From assembly GCA_014379405.1 (NCBI GenBank), contig JACMLU010000016.1:166656-230655 (forward strand): a DNA stretch of 64,000 bases, read 5' to 3'. This DNA comes from Flavobacterium sp. GTDB lineage: Bacteria; Bacteroidota; Bacteroidia; Flavobacteriales; Flavobacteriaceae. Positions 8,128 through 16,101 of the stretch are shown one piece after another. The notes under the pieces are model-generated. The model made no database searches. It was given only the letters and a program-made list of their open reading frames with translations, and had not been told where the DNA came from. Position 1 is the stretch's first letter; every line of letters begins with the position of its first letter. A program made the position numbers and the translations under genes.

Positions 8128-8348
8128 TAGTCGTTAAATAAACTGCGCATCATTGTTTTTAACCCCAAAACCATCAAAAAAACGGAACCAATACAAATGG
8201 CGATTCCTATTGCCAAAACCAAATAATGCCACACATTTTGCTTGTTGATAAACGCATTGTAAATCAAGGATGGGCCTATAAAAAGCAGAGGCAAAGCCCA
8301 AGCCAAGTACTTGACTCCTTTGGATAAAAGTTCTTTGTTGGTTGACAT
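8127..8348 (-). CDS. Small two-helix membrane protein (DUF6095-like)
   Basis: 73 residues with two hydrophobic segments (about 13-31 and 42-64) and basic ends. I recall similar short proteins beside murQ in flavobacteria under DUF6095; this is memory, not a search. It lies between murQ and the pentapeptide gene in the same direction, with a one-base overlap to the latter, so an operon is likely. No function can be stated. Confidence 0.65.
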   Translation of the reverse strand: MSTNKELLSKGVKYLAWALPLLFIGPSLIYNAFINKQNVWHYLVLAIGIAICIGSVFLMVLGLKTMMRSLFND

Positions 8349-8365
8349 TTTGGAATTTTAGATTT

Positions 8366-8390
8366 ACCCTTCGACAAGCTCAGGGTGACA
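8366..8390. repeat. REP-like palindromic repeat
   Basis: ACCCTTCGACAAGCTCAGGGT: ACCCT pairs with AGGGT around TCGACAAGCTC. This word followed by GACA is a very common dispersed repeat in bacterial genomes. It fills the short gap between murQ and the downstream membrane protein gene. Confidence 0.6.
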
Positions 8391-8396
8391 TTAGTT

Positions 8397-9215
8397 TTAG
8401 ATTTCTCTTTGAAAATTATTCACTGCTTTGCGAACGCTTCCGTATTTTTCTAATAATTCGGCGGCTTTTTCGTAAGAAACTGGGATTTCTCCCATTATCA
8501 TTTTTACGCCACGATCCACTAGTTTACTGTTGCTCAACTGCATGTCGACCATCTTGTTCCCTTTTATTTTTCCGAGTTGAATCATTGTGGCAGTCGAAAT
8601 CATATTGAGTACCAATTTTTGTGCAGTACCGGCTTTCATTCTGGAACTTCCAGTGACAAATTCAGGTCCAACAATCACTTCTATTGGGAATTTTGCTGTT
8701 TGCGAAAGTGGGCTTCCTGCATTGCAAGAAATACTTCCAGTAATTATATTATTCTTGTTACAAGCTTTCAGACCACCAATCACATAAGGTGTAGTTCCTG
8801 AGGCTGCAATTCCAATAACGACGTCATTTTCGTTGATGTTGTGTTCTTGTAAATCAATCCAAGCTTGTGTTGCATTGTCCTCGGCATTTTCTACTGCTCT
8901 GCGAATGGCTTTGTCGCCACCAGCAATTATTCCGTTGACTAAGTCAAAAGGAACGCCAAATGTTGGCGGACATTCCGAAGCATCTACAACGCCCAAACGG
9001 CCAGAGGTTCCTGCGCCAATGTAGAATAATCTTCCGCCGAGTTTCATTTTGGCTACAGTTTCAGCAACTAAAATTTCGATTTGTGGTAAGGCTTTTTCTA
9101 CTGCAAATGGCACGTTTTTGTCTTCTTGATTGATATTGGACAATAATTCCTGAACCGACATTTTTTCTAAATGTTCGTATTTCGAGGATTGTTCGGTGGT
9201 TTTTGTGAAGGTCAT
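8397..9215 (-). CDS. murQ: N-acetylmuramic acid 6-phosphate etherase
   Basis: 272 residues, close to the usual ~300. A cytosolic SIS-domain lyase that splits MurNAc-6-phosphate into GlcNAc-6-phosphate and D-lactate in cell-wall recycling. Diagnostic stretches are GAGTSGRLGVVDASECPPTF (sugar-phosphate binding and an active-site Glu), the ENAEDNA loop with a second Glu, and SSRMKAGTAQKLVLNMI. No murein permease or anhMurNAc kinase gene is adjacent. Followed by two small genes in the same direction. Confidence 0.95.
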   Translation of the reverse strand: MTFTKTTEQSSKYEHLEKMSVQELLSNINQEDKNVPFAVEKALPQIEILVAETVAKMKLGGRLFYIGAGTSGRLGVVDASECPPTFGVPFDLVNGIIAGGDKAIRRAVENAEDNATQAWIDLQEHNINENDVVIGIAASGTTPYVIGGLKACNKNNIITGSISCNAGSPLSQTAKFPIEVIVGPEFVTGSSRMKAGTAQKLVLNMISTATMIQLGKIKGNKMVDMQLSNSKLVDRGVKMIMGEIPVSYEKAAELLEKYGSVRKAVNNFQREI

Positions 9216-9231
9216 TTTTGATTCTTATATT

Positions 9232-9531
9232 TTAATGAAAGAAAAATAGAATGGTAAATAGTAATGAGATTATATTAAAGACAATTAAACTATTTATAAA
9301 TATTTTTTTTGATGATTCTAATTTGAAAACTCTTTTGTTTAATAAATATGCGATTGAAATGTAAAATAATATTACAGCTAAATTGAATATAAATTTGCCA
9401 ATAAAAAAAATAAAAAATGAATTTTTTATCATTTCATCATAACGTTCTTTACTTCCGATATAAAAGAAAGAAGAAATTACTAATGTTATTGTTGTAAGTA
9501 TTATTAATATCGAATTTAAAATTATTTTCAT
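9232..9531 (-). CDS. Small membrane protein, unknown
   Basis: 99 residues with three predicted transmembrane helices (about 5-25, 42-63, 78-97) and strong Ile/Phe/Lys bias. AT-rich coding sequence with no recognised family. It lies 4 nt after the ZIP transporter gene and 16 nt before murQ, so it is probably co-transcribed with them. Confidence 0.55.
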   Translation of the reverse strand: MKIILNSILIILTTITLVISSFFYIGSKERYDEMIKNSFFIFFIGKFIFNLAVILFYISIAYLLNKRVFKLESSKKIFINSLIVFNIISLLFTILFFFH

Positions 9532-9535
9532 TTCT

Positions 9536-10204
9536 TTAAATAAAATACGCTAACACTACTCCGAAAATAATCATCGAAACTTTGGCAATATTGAATTTGT
9601 GTCCTTCGCTACTTTCAAATATTATGGTGGACGAGATATGGAATAATATTCCAATTACGACAGCTGTTATTTCGGTGTAATAATCATTTAATATAGGTAG
9701 ATAGTCTGAAATAATGGTTCCCAACGGAGTCATAATTGCGAATGTGAGCATAAAGGCAAAAATGGCTTTTTTGTCGAGTTTGGCATTGATAAAAAATATA
9801 GTCAAAATAATAGCTATAGGCAAATGATGAATGGCAATTCCCAGCGCTAAATTGTGATGATGACTTACGGGAAATCCTTCCAGAAAAGCGTGAATACAAA
9901 GGCTGATAAATAACAACCAAGGAATGTGTGACATCGTTTCGTGACCGTGAACGTGTCCGTGTTCGGCACCTTTTGAGAAAAATTCCAATATAATTTGGAA
10001 CAAAATCCCCATCATGATAAAGAGTCCAATAGTAGTATTATGGCTTTCGTAAACGTCCGGCAACAGGTGCATCACGGTTAACGAAAGTAAAAAGGAACCG
10101 CTAAACGCCAGCAATAATTTAAGGTTGGTTTTGCTTTTTGGTTTTAAAAACAAAGCAATTCCGTAACCTAAAAGGACTGAAAATAAGGGTAAAAGGTAAT
10201 TCAT
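9536..10204 (-). CDS. ZIP family metal (zinc) transporter
   Basis: 222 residues, about seven to eight membrane segments. A His-rich cytosolic loop HGHVHGHE lies near residue 80, and the metal-path helices carry CIHAFLEGFPVS and ALGIAIHHLPIA (conserved His, Glu and Pro residues of ZIP helices 4 and 5). Expected to bring divalent metal ions, most likely zinc, into the cytosol. No zinc-uptake regulator site could be identified upstream. Followed at 4 nt by the small membrane protein. Confidence 0.85.
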   Translation of the reverse strand: MNYLLPLFSVLLGYGIALFLKPKSKTNLKLLLAFSGSFLLSLTVMHLLPDVYESHNTTIGLFIMMGILFQIILEFFSKGAEHGHVHGHETMSHIPWLLFISLCIHAFLEGFPVSHHHNLALGIAIHHLPIAIILTIFFINAKLDKKAIFAFMLTFAIMTPLGTIISDYLPILNDYYTEITAVVIGILFHISSTIIFESSEGHKFNIAKVSMIIFGVVLAYFI

Positions 10205-10265
10205 ATTTTTGTTTAATTGTTTAACTGGTTAATCGTTTAAACAAATAAACAATTAACCTATTAAC

Positions 10266-11009
10266 CTATTTAAATATCATTATTAATCGTTCGCTTTCGG
10301 TTTTGTGGAATTTTTTTAATTTATAATCTCCAAAAATGTCCAAGAGGTAAATTCCAGCTTCTTCCATCATTTCTTCAAAATCTTTGAGTGTTAAGGCTTT
10401 TACTTTTTCGGTAAAATGATATTTCTCGCCTTGGTCTTCAAAGTCGATTTCCTTGTATATATGGCCATCGCTAACATAACGTTTGATGTGAAATTCAATG
10501 TTTTCAACTGTTTTTACTTCTTCGGGAACTAAATTGCCAATGACTTGATTGACGTTCATAAAGTCGATTACGGCAAAACCATATTCGGTTAAGCTCTCTT
10601 TCATCGCTTTTAAAGTCGTCAGATTGTCTTCGTCATTTTCGAAATAACCAAAACTGGTAAATAAATTGAATATGGCGTCAAATTTATCTTCGAAAGTTTC
10701 GCGCATATCGTGCACTTGAAAATGAAGGGTTTTATTTTGGTTTTTATTGGCTTCTTTAATACTGTTTTCAGATAAATCAGCACCCACCACTTCATAGCCC
10801 AGTTGGTTCAAATAAATGGAATGACGCCCTTTGCCACAAGCCAAATCCAGCACTTTTGCCTTTTCAGGAAGATTGAGATAATGTGTCAAGTTATCCATAA
10901 AAACTTGGGCTTCTCTATAATTTCTTTCTTTATAAAGAATGTGGTAATAAGGAGTGTCAAACCAAGAGGCGAACCAGTTATGGTTTTTGGGTTTTAGCGA
11001 ATTCGGCAT
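10266..11009 (-). CDS. Class I SAM-dependent methyltransferase
   Basis: 247 residues. Motif I VLDLACGKGRHSIYLNQLG at about residue 57 and the acidic ribose-binding residue in VVGADLS follow the class I Rossmann fold. The DAIFNLFTSFGYF stretch is motif IV. The C-terminal third is beta-rich, as in small-molecule methyltransferases, and the substrate is unknown. Divergent from the THUMP methyltransferase gene, with the two -7 boxes only 3 nt apart (11039-11057). Confidence 0.8.
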   Translation of the reverse strand: MPNSLKPKNHNWFASWFDTPYYHILYKERNYREAQVFMDNLTHYLNLPEKAKVLDLACGKGRHSIYLNQLGYEVVGADLSENSIKEANKNQNKTLHFQVHDMRETFEDKFDAIFNLFTSFGYFENDEDNLTTLKAMKESLTEYGFAVIDFMNVNQVIGNLVPEEVKTVENIEFHIKRYVSDGHIYKEIDFEDQGEKYHFTEKVKALTLKDFEEMMEEAGIYLLDIFGDYKLKKFHKTESERLIMIFK

Positions 11010-11038
11010 TTATTCTTTTTCTATTAATTCAAGTCATG

Positions 11039-11057
11039 CAAATTTAGTGTATTTTTG
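11039..11057. promoter_or_regulatory. Back-to-back -7 boxes of two divergent methyltransferase genes
   Basis: TAAATTTG on the minus strand (11046-11039) and TATTTTTG on the plus strand (11050-11057). RNA polymerase could hardly occupy both at once, so the two genes may compete. The plus-strand box also rules out a start at 11055. Confidence 0.55.
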
Positions 11058-11078
11058 CACCGAATACTTGATTTTACA

Positions 11079-12251
11079 ATGGAAAATAATTTTAGAATGA
11101 TTGCCAAAACCTTTTTTGGTTTTGAAGAAATACTGGCAAACGAATTGAAAATGCTGGGTGCACAAGATGTTGAGCAAGGTGTGAGAATGGTGAGTTTCAA
11201 AGGAGACAAGGGCTTTATGTACAAGGCTAACTTGGCTTTGAGGACAGCTTTGAAAATCCTGAAACCTATTTATTTCTTCAAAGCAAGGGATGAAAATGCT
11301 TTATATAAAGGAATTTCGGGAGTAAACTGGTCAAAATTTATCAGTGCCAATCAGACTTTTGTGATTGATGCGACGGTGCATTCGGAGTATTTTAATCATT
11401 CGGAATTTGTATCCCAAAAATGTAAAGATGCCATCGTGGATCAATTTCGCGAAAGAACGGGGCAACGTCCTAGCATCGAAAAAATCCATCCCGATTTAAG
11501 AATCAACATCCATATTGACAAAGACCAAGTTTCGGTAGCATTAGATACTTCTGGAAATTCTTTGCACCAACGTGGTTATAGAACTGCGACGAATATTGCG
11601 CCAATTAACGAAGTATTGGCAGCAGGAATCCTGTTACTTTCGGGTTGGGACGGACAAGGCGATTTGTTGGATCCAATGTGTGGTTCTGGAACTTTCTTGG
11701 CTGAAGCTGCCATGATTGCCTGTAATATTCCAGCAAACATTAACCGCAAGGAATTTGCTTTCGAGAAATGGAACGATTGGGACAATGATTTGTTTGACCA
11801 AATTATGGATTCCTTGATGAAGAAAATACGCGAGTTTCATTACACTATAAAAGGATTCGACAAAGCACCATCGGCTGTTCAAAAAGCCAAAGACAATATC
11901 AAAAACGCCAATTTGGACGAATATATCATTATCGAAGAAAGAAACTTTTTCGAAACAGAAAAAATATCGGAAGGAAAGTTGCATATGGTTTTCAATCCGC
12001 CTTATGACGAACGTTTGGATATTCATATGGAAGAATTCTACAAGAATATTGGCGATACTTTGAAGAAAAATTATCCAGGAACCAATGCTTGGTTTATCAC
12101 TGGAAATTTAGAAGCCTTGAAATTTGTAGGACTAAAACCATCCCGAAAAATCAAACTTTTCAACGCAAGTATCGAAGCGAGATTGGTAAAATACGAAATG
12201 TATGAAGGAAGCAAGAGAACGAAGTTTCAAACTGTTCCTGAGGCTGAGTAG
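11079..12251 (+). CDS. THUMP-domain class I RNA methyltransferase (RlmL/TrmN-like, probable rRNA m2G enzyme)
   Basis: 390 residues. The THUMP domain (about 45-155) binds RNA. The methylase domain has motif I DPMCGSGTFLAEAAM and the catalytic motif NPPYDERL (NPPY). This layout matches the N-terminal half of E. coli RlmL, which makes m2G2445 in 23S rRNA, and the Bacteroidota single-domain homologues. The frame runs back to 11055, but that overlaps the promoter -7 box, so the Met at 11079 is used. Confidence 0.88.
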   Translation: MENNFRMIAKTFFGFEEILANELKMLGAQDVEQGVRMVSFKGDKGFMYKANLALRTALKILKPIYFFKARDENALYKGISGVNWSKFISANQTFVIDATVHSEYFNHSEFVSQKCKDAIVDQFRERTGQRPSIEKIHPDLRINIHIDKDQVSVALDTSGNSLHQRGYRTATNIAPINEVLAAGILLLSGWDGQGDLLDPMCGSGTFLAEAAMIACNIPANINRKEFAFEKWNDWDNDLFDQIMDSLMKKIREFHYTIKGFDKAPSAVQKAKDNIKNANLDEYIIIEERNFFETEKISEGKLHMVFNPPYDERLDIHMEEFYKNIGDTLKKNYPGTNAWFITGNLEALKFVGLKPSRKIKLFNASIEARLVKYEMYEGSKRTKFQTVPEAE

Positions 12252-12272
12252 TTAGTCTTAAATAGTAAATAG

Positions 12273-12317
12273 AATCCCGATAATTTCTGCAAGATGAGAG
12301 ATTATCGGGATTTTTAT
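12273..12317 (+). terminator. Intrinsic terminator of the THUMP methyltransferase gene
   Basis: Twelve perfectly paired bases (12273-12284 with 12301-12312, AATCCCGATAAT/ATTATCGGGATT), a 16-nt loop, then TTTTATTTT. It lies between convergent genes. Confidence 0.85.
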
Positions 12318-12328
12318 TTTGAGCGGAT

Positions 12329-13042
12329 TTACAGTTTACCGTCCGTCTTTTTAATTATTTTTGCGATTCTTTTATCTAAATCTTTCATAAGTTCATCTAA
12401 AGCACTTTCGCACATTGGCAATATTTTTTCAGGAGTCAAAATGGGAATGCCACCTACCATAATTCCTGTTTTTTTAGAGTCTTCTCCTTCAGTGAAAGCA
12501 AATATTTTTTTTCCTGCTTTATCGTATAAAGAAATTCTTGCAGTAGCCCTCATTTTAAGAGTAGTTGTTCCTCCCATTCCAAATCCTTTTTGTAAATCAA
12601 AATGTATTTCTGTAAATAATACGCCATCTGCAACTTCATTAAAAATTTTAGCTGTTGCCTCTTCATTTGTTCCACCGTTGATCCCGTCATAAATGTATTG
12701 ATAACCTGGATAATTAATTATGCTGGTATCTTCTTTTTTATCGAATTTGGGTATAAATTCTATATATTCCTTTTTTTGAATTGTTTCATTTTCAGGTAGT
12801 AATTCAAATGGAAATTGTTTAGAATAAACCGTAAAAAAGGCATTATGATATTTTTCTAAAATAGGTGTAAGATTAAAGTTTGGATTGTTTCCTAAGTCGG
12901 TTACTGAAGCTAATCCACCTAGACCTAATGCTGAAAGGCCAATTGTTTTATTTGTGTAAAAAGAAACTACTGCAACTTTTTTGTTTTGCGAATAGCTGTT
13001 TAAAACGAATAATAGAGTTAAAGCGAATAAAATTTTTTTCAT
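12329..13042 (-). CDS. Secreted or envelope protein of unknown function
   Basis: 237 residues. MKKILFALTLLFVLNSYSQ is a clear Sec signal, probably cleaved after SYS. The mature part has a Gly-rich stretch (IGLSALGLGGLAS), alternating short strands, and a basic C-terminus (KDLDKRIAKIIKKTDGK). No enzymatic motif was recognised. Convergent with the THUMP methyltransferase gene. Confidence 0.65.
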   Translation of the reverse strand: MKKILFALTLLFVLNSYSQNKKVAVVSFYTNKTIGLSALGLGGLASVTDLGNNPNFNLTPILEKYHNAFFTVYSKQFPFELLPENETIQKKEYIEFIPKFDKKEDTSIINYPGYQYIYDGINGGTNEEATAKIFNEVADGVLFTEIHFDLQKGFGMGGTTTLKMRATARISLYDKAGKKIFAFTEGEDSKKTGIMVGGIPILTPEKILPMCESALDELMKDLDKRIAKIIKKTDGKL

Positions 13043-13209
13043 TTTTTTGTTTTATTAATTAATTTTTAGATTGGTGTCTTATTTATTCTTATTTGTGAAA
13101 TATTACAATAAATCTGACAAAGCAAAACTAACAATAAAAAACGATTCGTAATTAACTTTTAAGAAAAATATTACTTTAAATTTTAAATAGATTTTTATTT
13201 AAATATGCT

Positions 13210-13217
13210 TATTTTTG
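13210..13217 (+). promoter_or_regulatory. -7 box for the small membrane protein gene
   Basis: TATTTTTG 26 nt before the ATG at 13243, giving a short leader. Confidence 0.5.
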
Positions 13218-13242
13218 GTTGCAAATTTAAATATAACATACA

Positions 13243-13479
13243 ATGACAAAATTACAAGTACGCGCCTTTCTGTACCAATTAGGGTGTTTTGCAATATTAT
13301 TTATCTCGTTCCGATTTTTGATTGGAAGATACACCAATCTGGAAGGTTTATGGATTCCGTTTACCGCTTTTGTGGTGGGAACAATTTTATGTCCAAAATT
13401 TCAGGCTGCCAAAACCAAAGACGGCGAGAAGTTATTTATGTCTTGGTTGTTTTTAAAAGGAATTAAGCAAATAGGGTAG
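13243..13479 (+). CDS. Small conserved-looking membrane protein
   Basis: 78 residues: a hydrophobic helix at about 9-27 (YQLGCFAILFISFRFLI), a second at about 36-50, then a basic tail. No recognised motif. It stands alone between divergent or convergent genes and has its own -7 box, which supports it as a real gene. Confidence 0.6.
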   Translation: MTKLQVRAFLYQLGCFAILFISFRFLIGRYTNLEGLWIPFTAFVVGTILCPKFQAAKTKDGEKLFMSWLFLKGIKQIG

Positions 13480-13503
13480 AGATTAATTCAGAATTAAAAA
13501 GAG

Positions 13504-15915
13504 TTAATACAAAGCTGGAAATTTAGTAGGATTTACTTCGTTCATCATAGCATATACTTTTTCGAAAATATCTTCAATGGAAGGTTTCGAGAAATAGTCA
13601 CCATCAGTGCCATAAGCTGGTCTATGTGCTTTAGCAGTTAAGGTTTGTGGTTTGCTATCCAAGTATTTATAGGCGTCTTGCTCTTCAATAATTTGTTGCA
13701 AGATATAAGCCGAAGCTCCGCCAGGAAGGTCTTCATCAATGATTAACAGTCGATTTGTTTTGGCAATACTTTTCACAATGTCGTGATTCACGTCAAATGG
13801 AAGCAAGGATTGGATGTCGATTATTTCGCAATCAATTCCGTTTTCCTTCAAGAGTTCTTTTGCCGCTTGTTCAGCCAATCTTAGTGTAGAGCCATAAGAA
13901 ACTAATGTGATGTCGGTACCTTTTTTTATGGTTTCCACAACACCAATTGGAGTTTTGAATTCACCATAATTAAGCGGCATTTTTTCTTTTAATCTGTAAC
14001 CGTTAAGGCATTCAATTACAAGCGCAGGTTCGTCACATTCCAATAAAGTATTATAGAATCCAGCCGCTTTGGTCATATTTCTAGGTACCAAAACATGGAT
14101 TCCTCTTATGGCATTTAAGATCATTCCCATAGGTGAACCAGAATGCCAAATTCCTTCCAATCGATGTCCACGAGTTCTGATGATTAGTGGTGCTTTTTGT
14201 TTCCCTGCTGTTCGGTATTGCAAAGTTGCCAAATCGTCACTCATAATCTGGATGGCATACAATAAATAGTCCAAATATTGGATTTCGGCAATCGGGCGAA
14301 GACCTCTCAGTGCCATTCCGATACCTTGACCAATTATCGATGCTTCCCTGATTCCCACATCGGCAACACGCAGTTCGCCATATTTTTCTTGCAATCCAAC
14401 CAATCCTTGATTGACGTCGCCTATATTTCCGGCATCTTCACCAAAAATCAAGGCTTCAGGAAATTTGGTAAAAAGAGCATCAAAATTGTCACGTAAAATC
14501 ATTCTACCATCAGTATCTTCTTTTGCTTCTTTTGGGTATTCCGGCAAAATTTCCTTTGCGGTTAACACATTCGAACCAGATTCTGAAAACAAGTTGCTGC
14601 TGAATTTTTGTTGTGTTTTGTTGGTGTAAGATGTTATCCAGCTAGAAAGTTCTGTTTTATTGCTTTCGAGTGAAATCAATCGTAAAACTGTTCGTGCCGA
14701 AACGAGGATTTCCTTTTTTAAAGGAGATTTAATTTTGTTTAAATCACTGGCAATTTTCAGAATTTTATCTTTGCTTGAACTTGTCGAAGCTATTTTTTCC
14801 AGTAAAGAAACCAGTTCTTTTTTCTCTTCAATAATAGGTTCAATAAAGGCACTCCAAGCCGCAATTTTAGCTTCAAGAACTTCTTTTTTTGCTTGTGCAT
14901 CAATTTCTTCAATTTCTTCTGGTGAGGCAATATTGATAGCTATCATCCACAGTTTCATTTGGCGAACGCAATCAAAATCTTTTTCCCAAGCCAATCTTGT
15001 GGAGTCTTTATATCTTTCGTGCGAACCTGAACTGGAATGTCCTTGTGGTTGCGTTAATTGGTAAACGTGAATTAGTATAGGAATATGTTTTTCGCGCGCT
15101 AAATCGGCAGCTTTTTGATAAGTTTCAACCAAACCTGCATAATCCCATCCTTTTACTTTGAGGATTTCGATACCGTTGCTGTCTCCTTCTCGTTGATAGC
15201 CTTTTAAAATATCCGAAATACTTTCTTTGGTAGTTTGATGTTTGGCGTGAACTGAAATTCCGTATTCATCATCCCAAACGCTTAAAACCATTGGTACTTG
15301 CAATACTCCGGCAGCATTTATGGTCTCAAAAAACAGACCTTCAGAAGTGCTTGCATTTCCAATTGTTCCCCAAGAAATTTCATTTCCATCGATGGAGAAA
15401 TTTTCTTTATTGGTAATTTCTGGTATTTCTCTGTATATTTTTGATGCTTGTGCCAAACCCAACATACGAGGCATTTGTGCTGCTGTTGGAGAAATGTCTG
15501 CACTGGAATTTTTTTGTTTTGTCAAGTTTTTCCAACTACCATCTTCATTTAAGCTGTGTGTCATAAAATGACCTCCCATTTGCCTTCCTGCCGACATAGG
15601 TTCGTGAGAAATATCGGTGTGGCCGTATAAACCGGCAAAGAATTGTTGGAGGGTTAATTCGCCAATGGCCATCATAAAGGTTTGATCGCGATAATATCCG
15701 GAACGGAAATCTCCGTTTTTAAAGGACTTTGCCATAGCCAATTGTGGAACTTCTTTTCCGTCACCAAAAATTCCGAATTTTGCTTTTCCTGTCAATACCT
15801 CTTTACGGCCAAGTAAACTACACTCCCTGCTTGTTATTGCGATTTTATAATCATTTAGAACTTCGGTTTTGAAGTCTTCAAAAGTCAATGTAGTATTGGT
15901 TTTTTCTTTTATCAT
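13504..15915 (-). CDS. 2-oxoacid (probably branched-chain) dehydrogenase E1, alpha and beta subunits fused
   Basis: 803 residues. The first ~390 are E1-alpha-like, with SAGRQMGGHF, a thiamine-diphosphate loop around GNASTSEGLFFETINAAG and SVWDDEYGISV. From about 470 on it is E1-beta-like (GEDAGNIGDVNQGLVGLQ, GMALRGLRPIAEIQYLDYLL, LIIDEDLPGGASA). It decarboxylates 2-oxo acids and passes the acyl group to the E2 lipoyl domain. Fused E1 alpha/beta is known in Bacteroidota. E2 and E3 are not in the window, so the substrate cannot be fixed by context. A TAAATTTG -7 box lies at 15948-15941 on the minus strand. Confidence 0.88.
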   Translation of the reverse strand: MIKEKTNTTLTFEDFKTEVLNDYKIAITSRECSLLGRKEVLTGKAKFGIFGDGKEVPQLAMAKSFKNGDFRSGYYRDQTFMMAIGELTLQQFFAGLYGHTDISHEPMSAGRQMGGHFMTHSLNEDGSWKNLTKQKNSSADISPTAAQMPRMLGLAQASKIYREIPEITNKENFSIDGNEISWGTIGNASTSEGLFFETINAAGVLQVPMVLSVWDDEYGISVHAKHQTTKESISDILKGYQREGDSNGIEILKVKGWDYAGLVETYQKAADLAREKHIPILIHVYQLTQPQGHSSSGSHERYKDSTRLAWEKDFDCVRQMKLWMIAINIASPEEIEEIDAQAKKEVLEAKIAAWSAFIEPIIEEKKELVSLLEKIASTSSSKDKILKIASDLNKIKSPLKKEILVSARTVLRLISLESNKTELSSWITSYTNKTQQKFSSNLFSESGSNVLTAKEILPEYPKEAKEDTDGRMILRDNFDALFTKFPEALIFGEDAGNIGDVNQGLVGLQEKYGELRVADVGIREASIIGQGIGMALRGLRPIAEIQYLDYLLYAIQIMSDDLATLQYRTAGKQKAPLIIRTRGHRLEGIWHSGSPMGMILNAIRGIHVLVPRNMTKAAGFYNTLLECDEPALVIECLNGYRLKEKMPLNYGEFKTPIGVVETIKKGTDITLVSYGSTLRLAEQAAKELLKENGIDCEIIDIQSLLPFDVNHDIVKSIAKTNRLLIIDEDLPGGASAYILQQIIEEQDAYKYLDSKPQTLTAKAHRPAYGTDGDYFSKPSIEDIFEKVYAMMNEVNPTKFPALY

Positions 15916-16101
15916 AATTGAAAAGGATAACTTTGCGATGCAAATTTACTTAAAAACTAGCTATTTTCATAATTCATCAACCGAAATACAATTTAATTTT
16001 CAGTAAAATATTTTTGATTATCGATATTTTCTTTGAGTTATTTATATGTAAATCGGTTAATGATTCGTAATAGTATATTTTTTTCTCGTTTTTATGTAGA
16101 A
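15916..16101. other. Intergenic region with E1 promoter
   Basis: About 186 nt with no credible gene. It holds the TAAATTTG -7 box (15948-15941, minus strand) of the E1 gene. A short frame running through it on the minus strand is a shadow of the end of the next gene. Confidence 0.5.
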
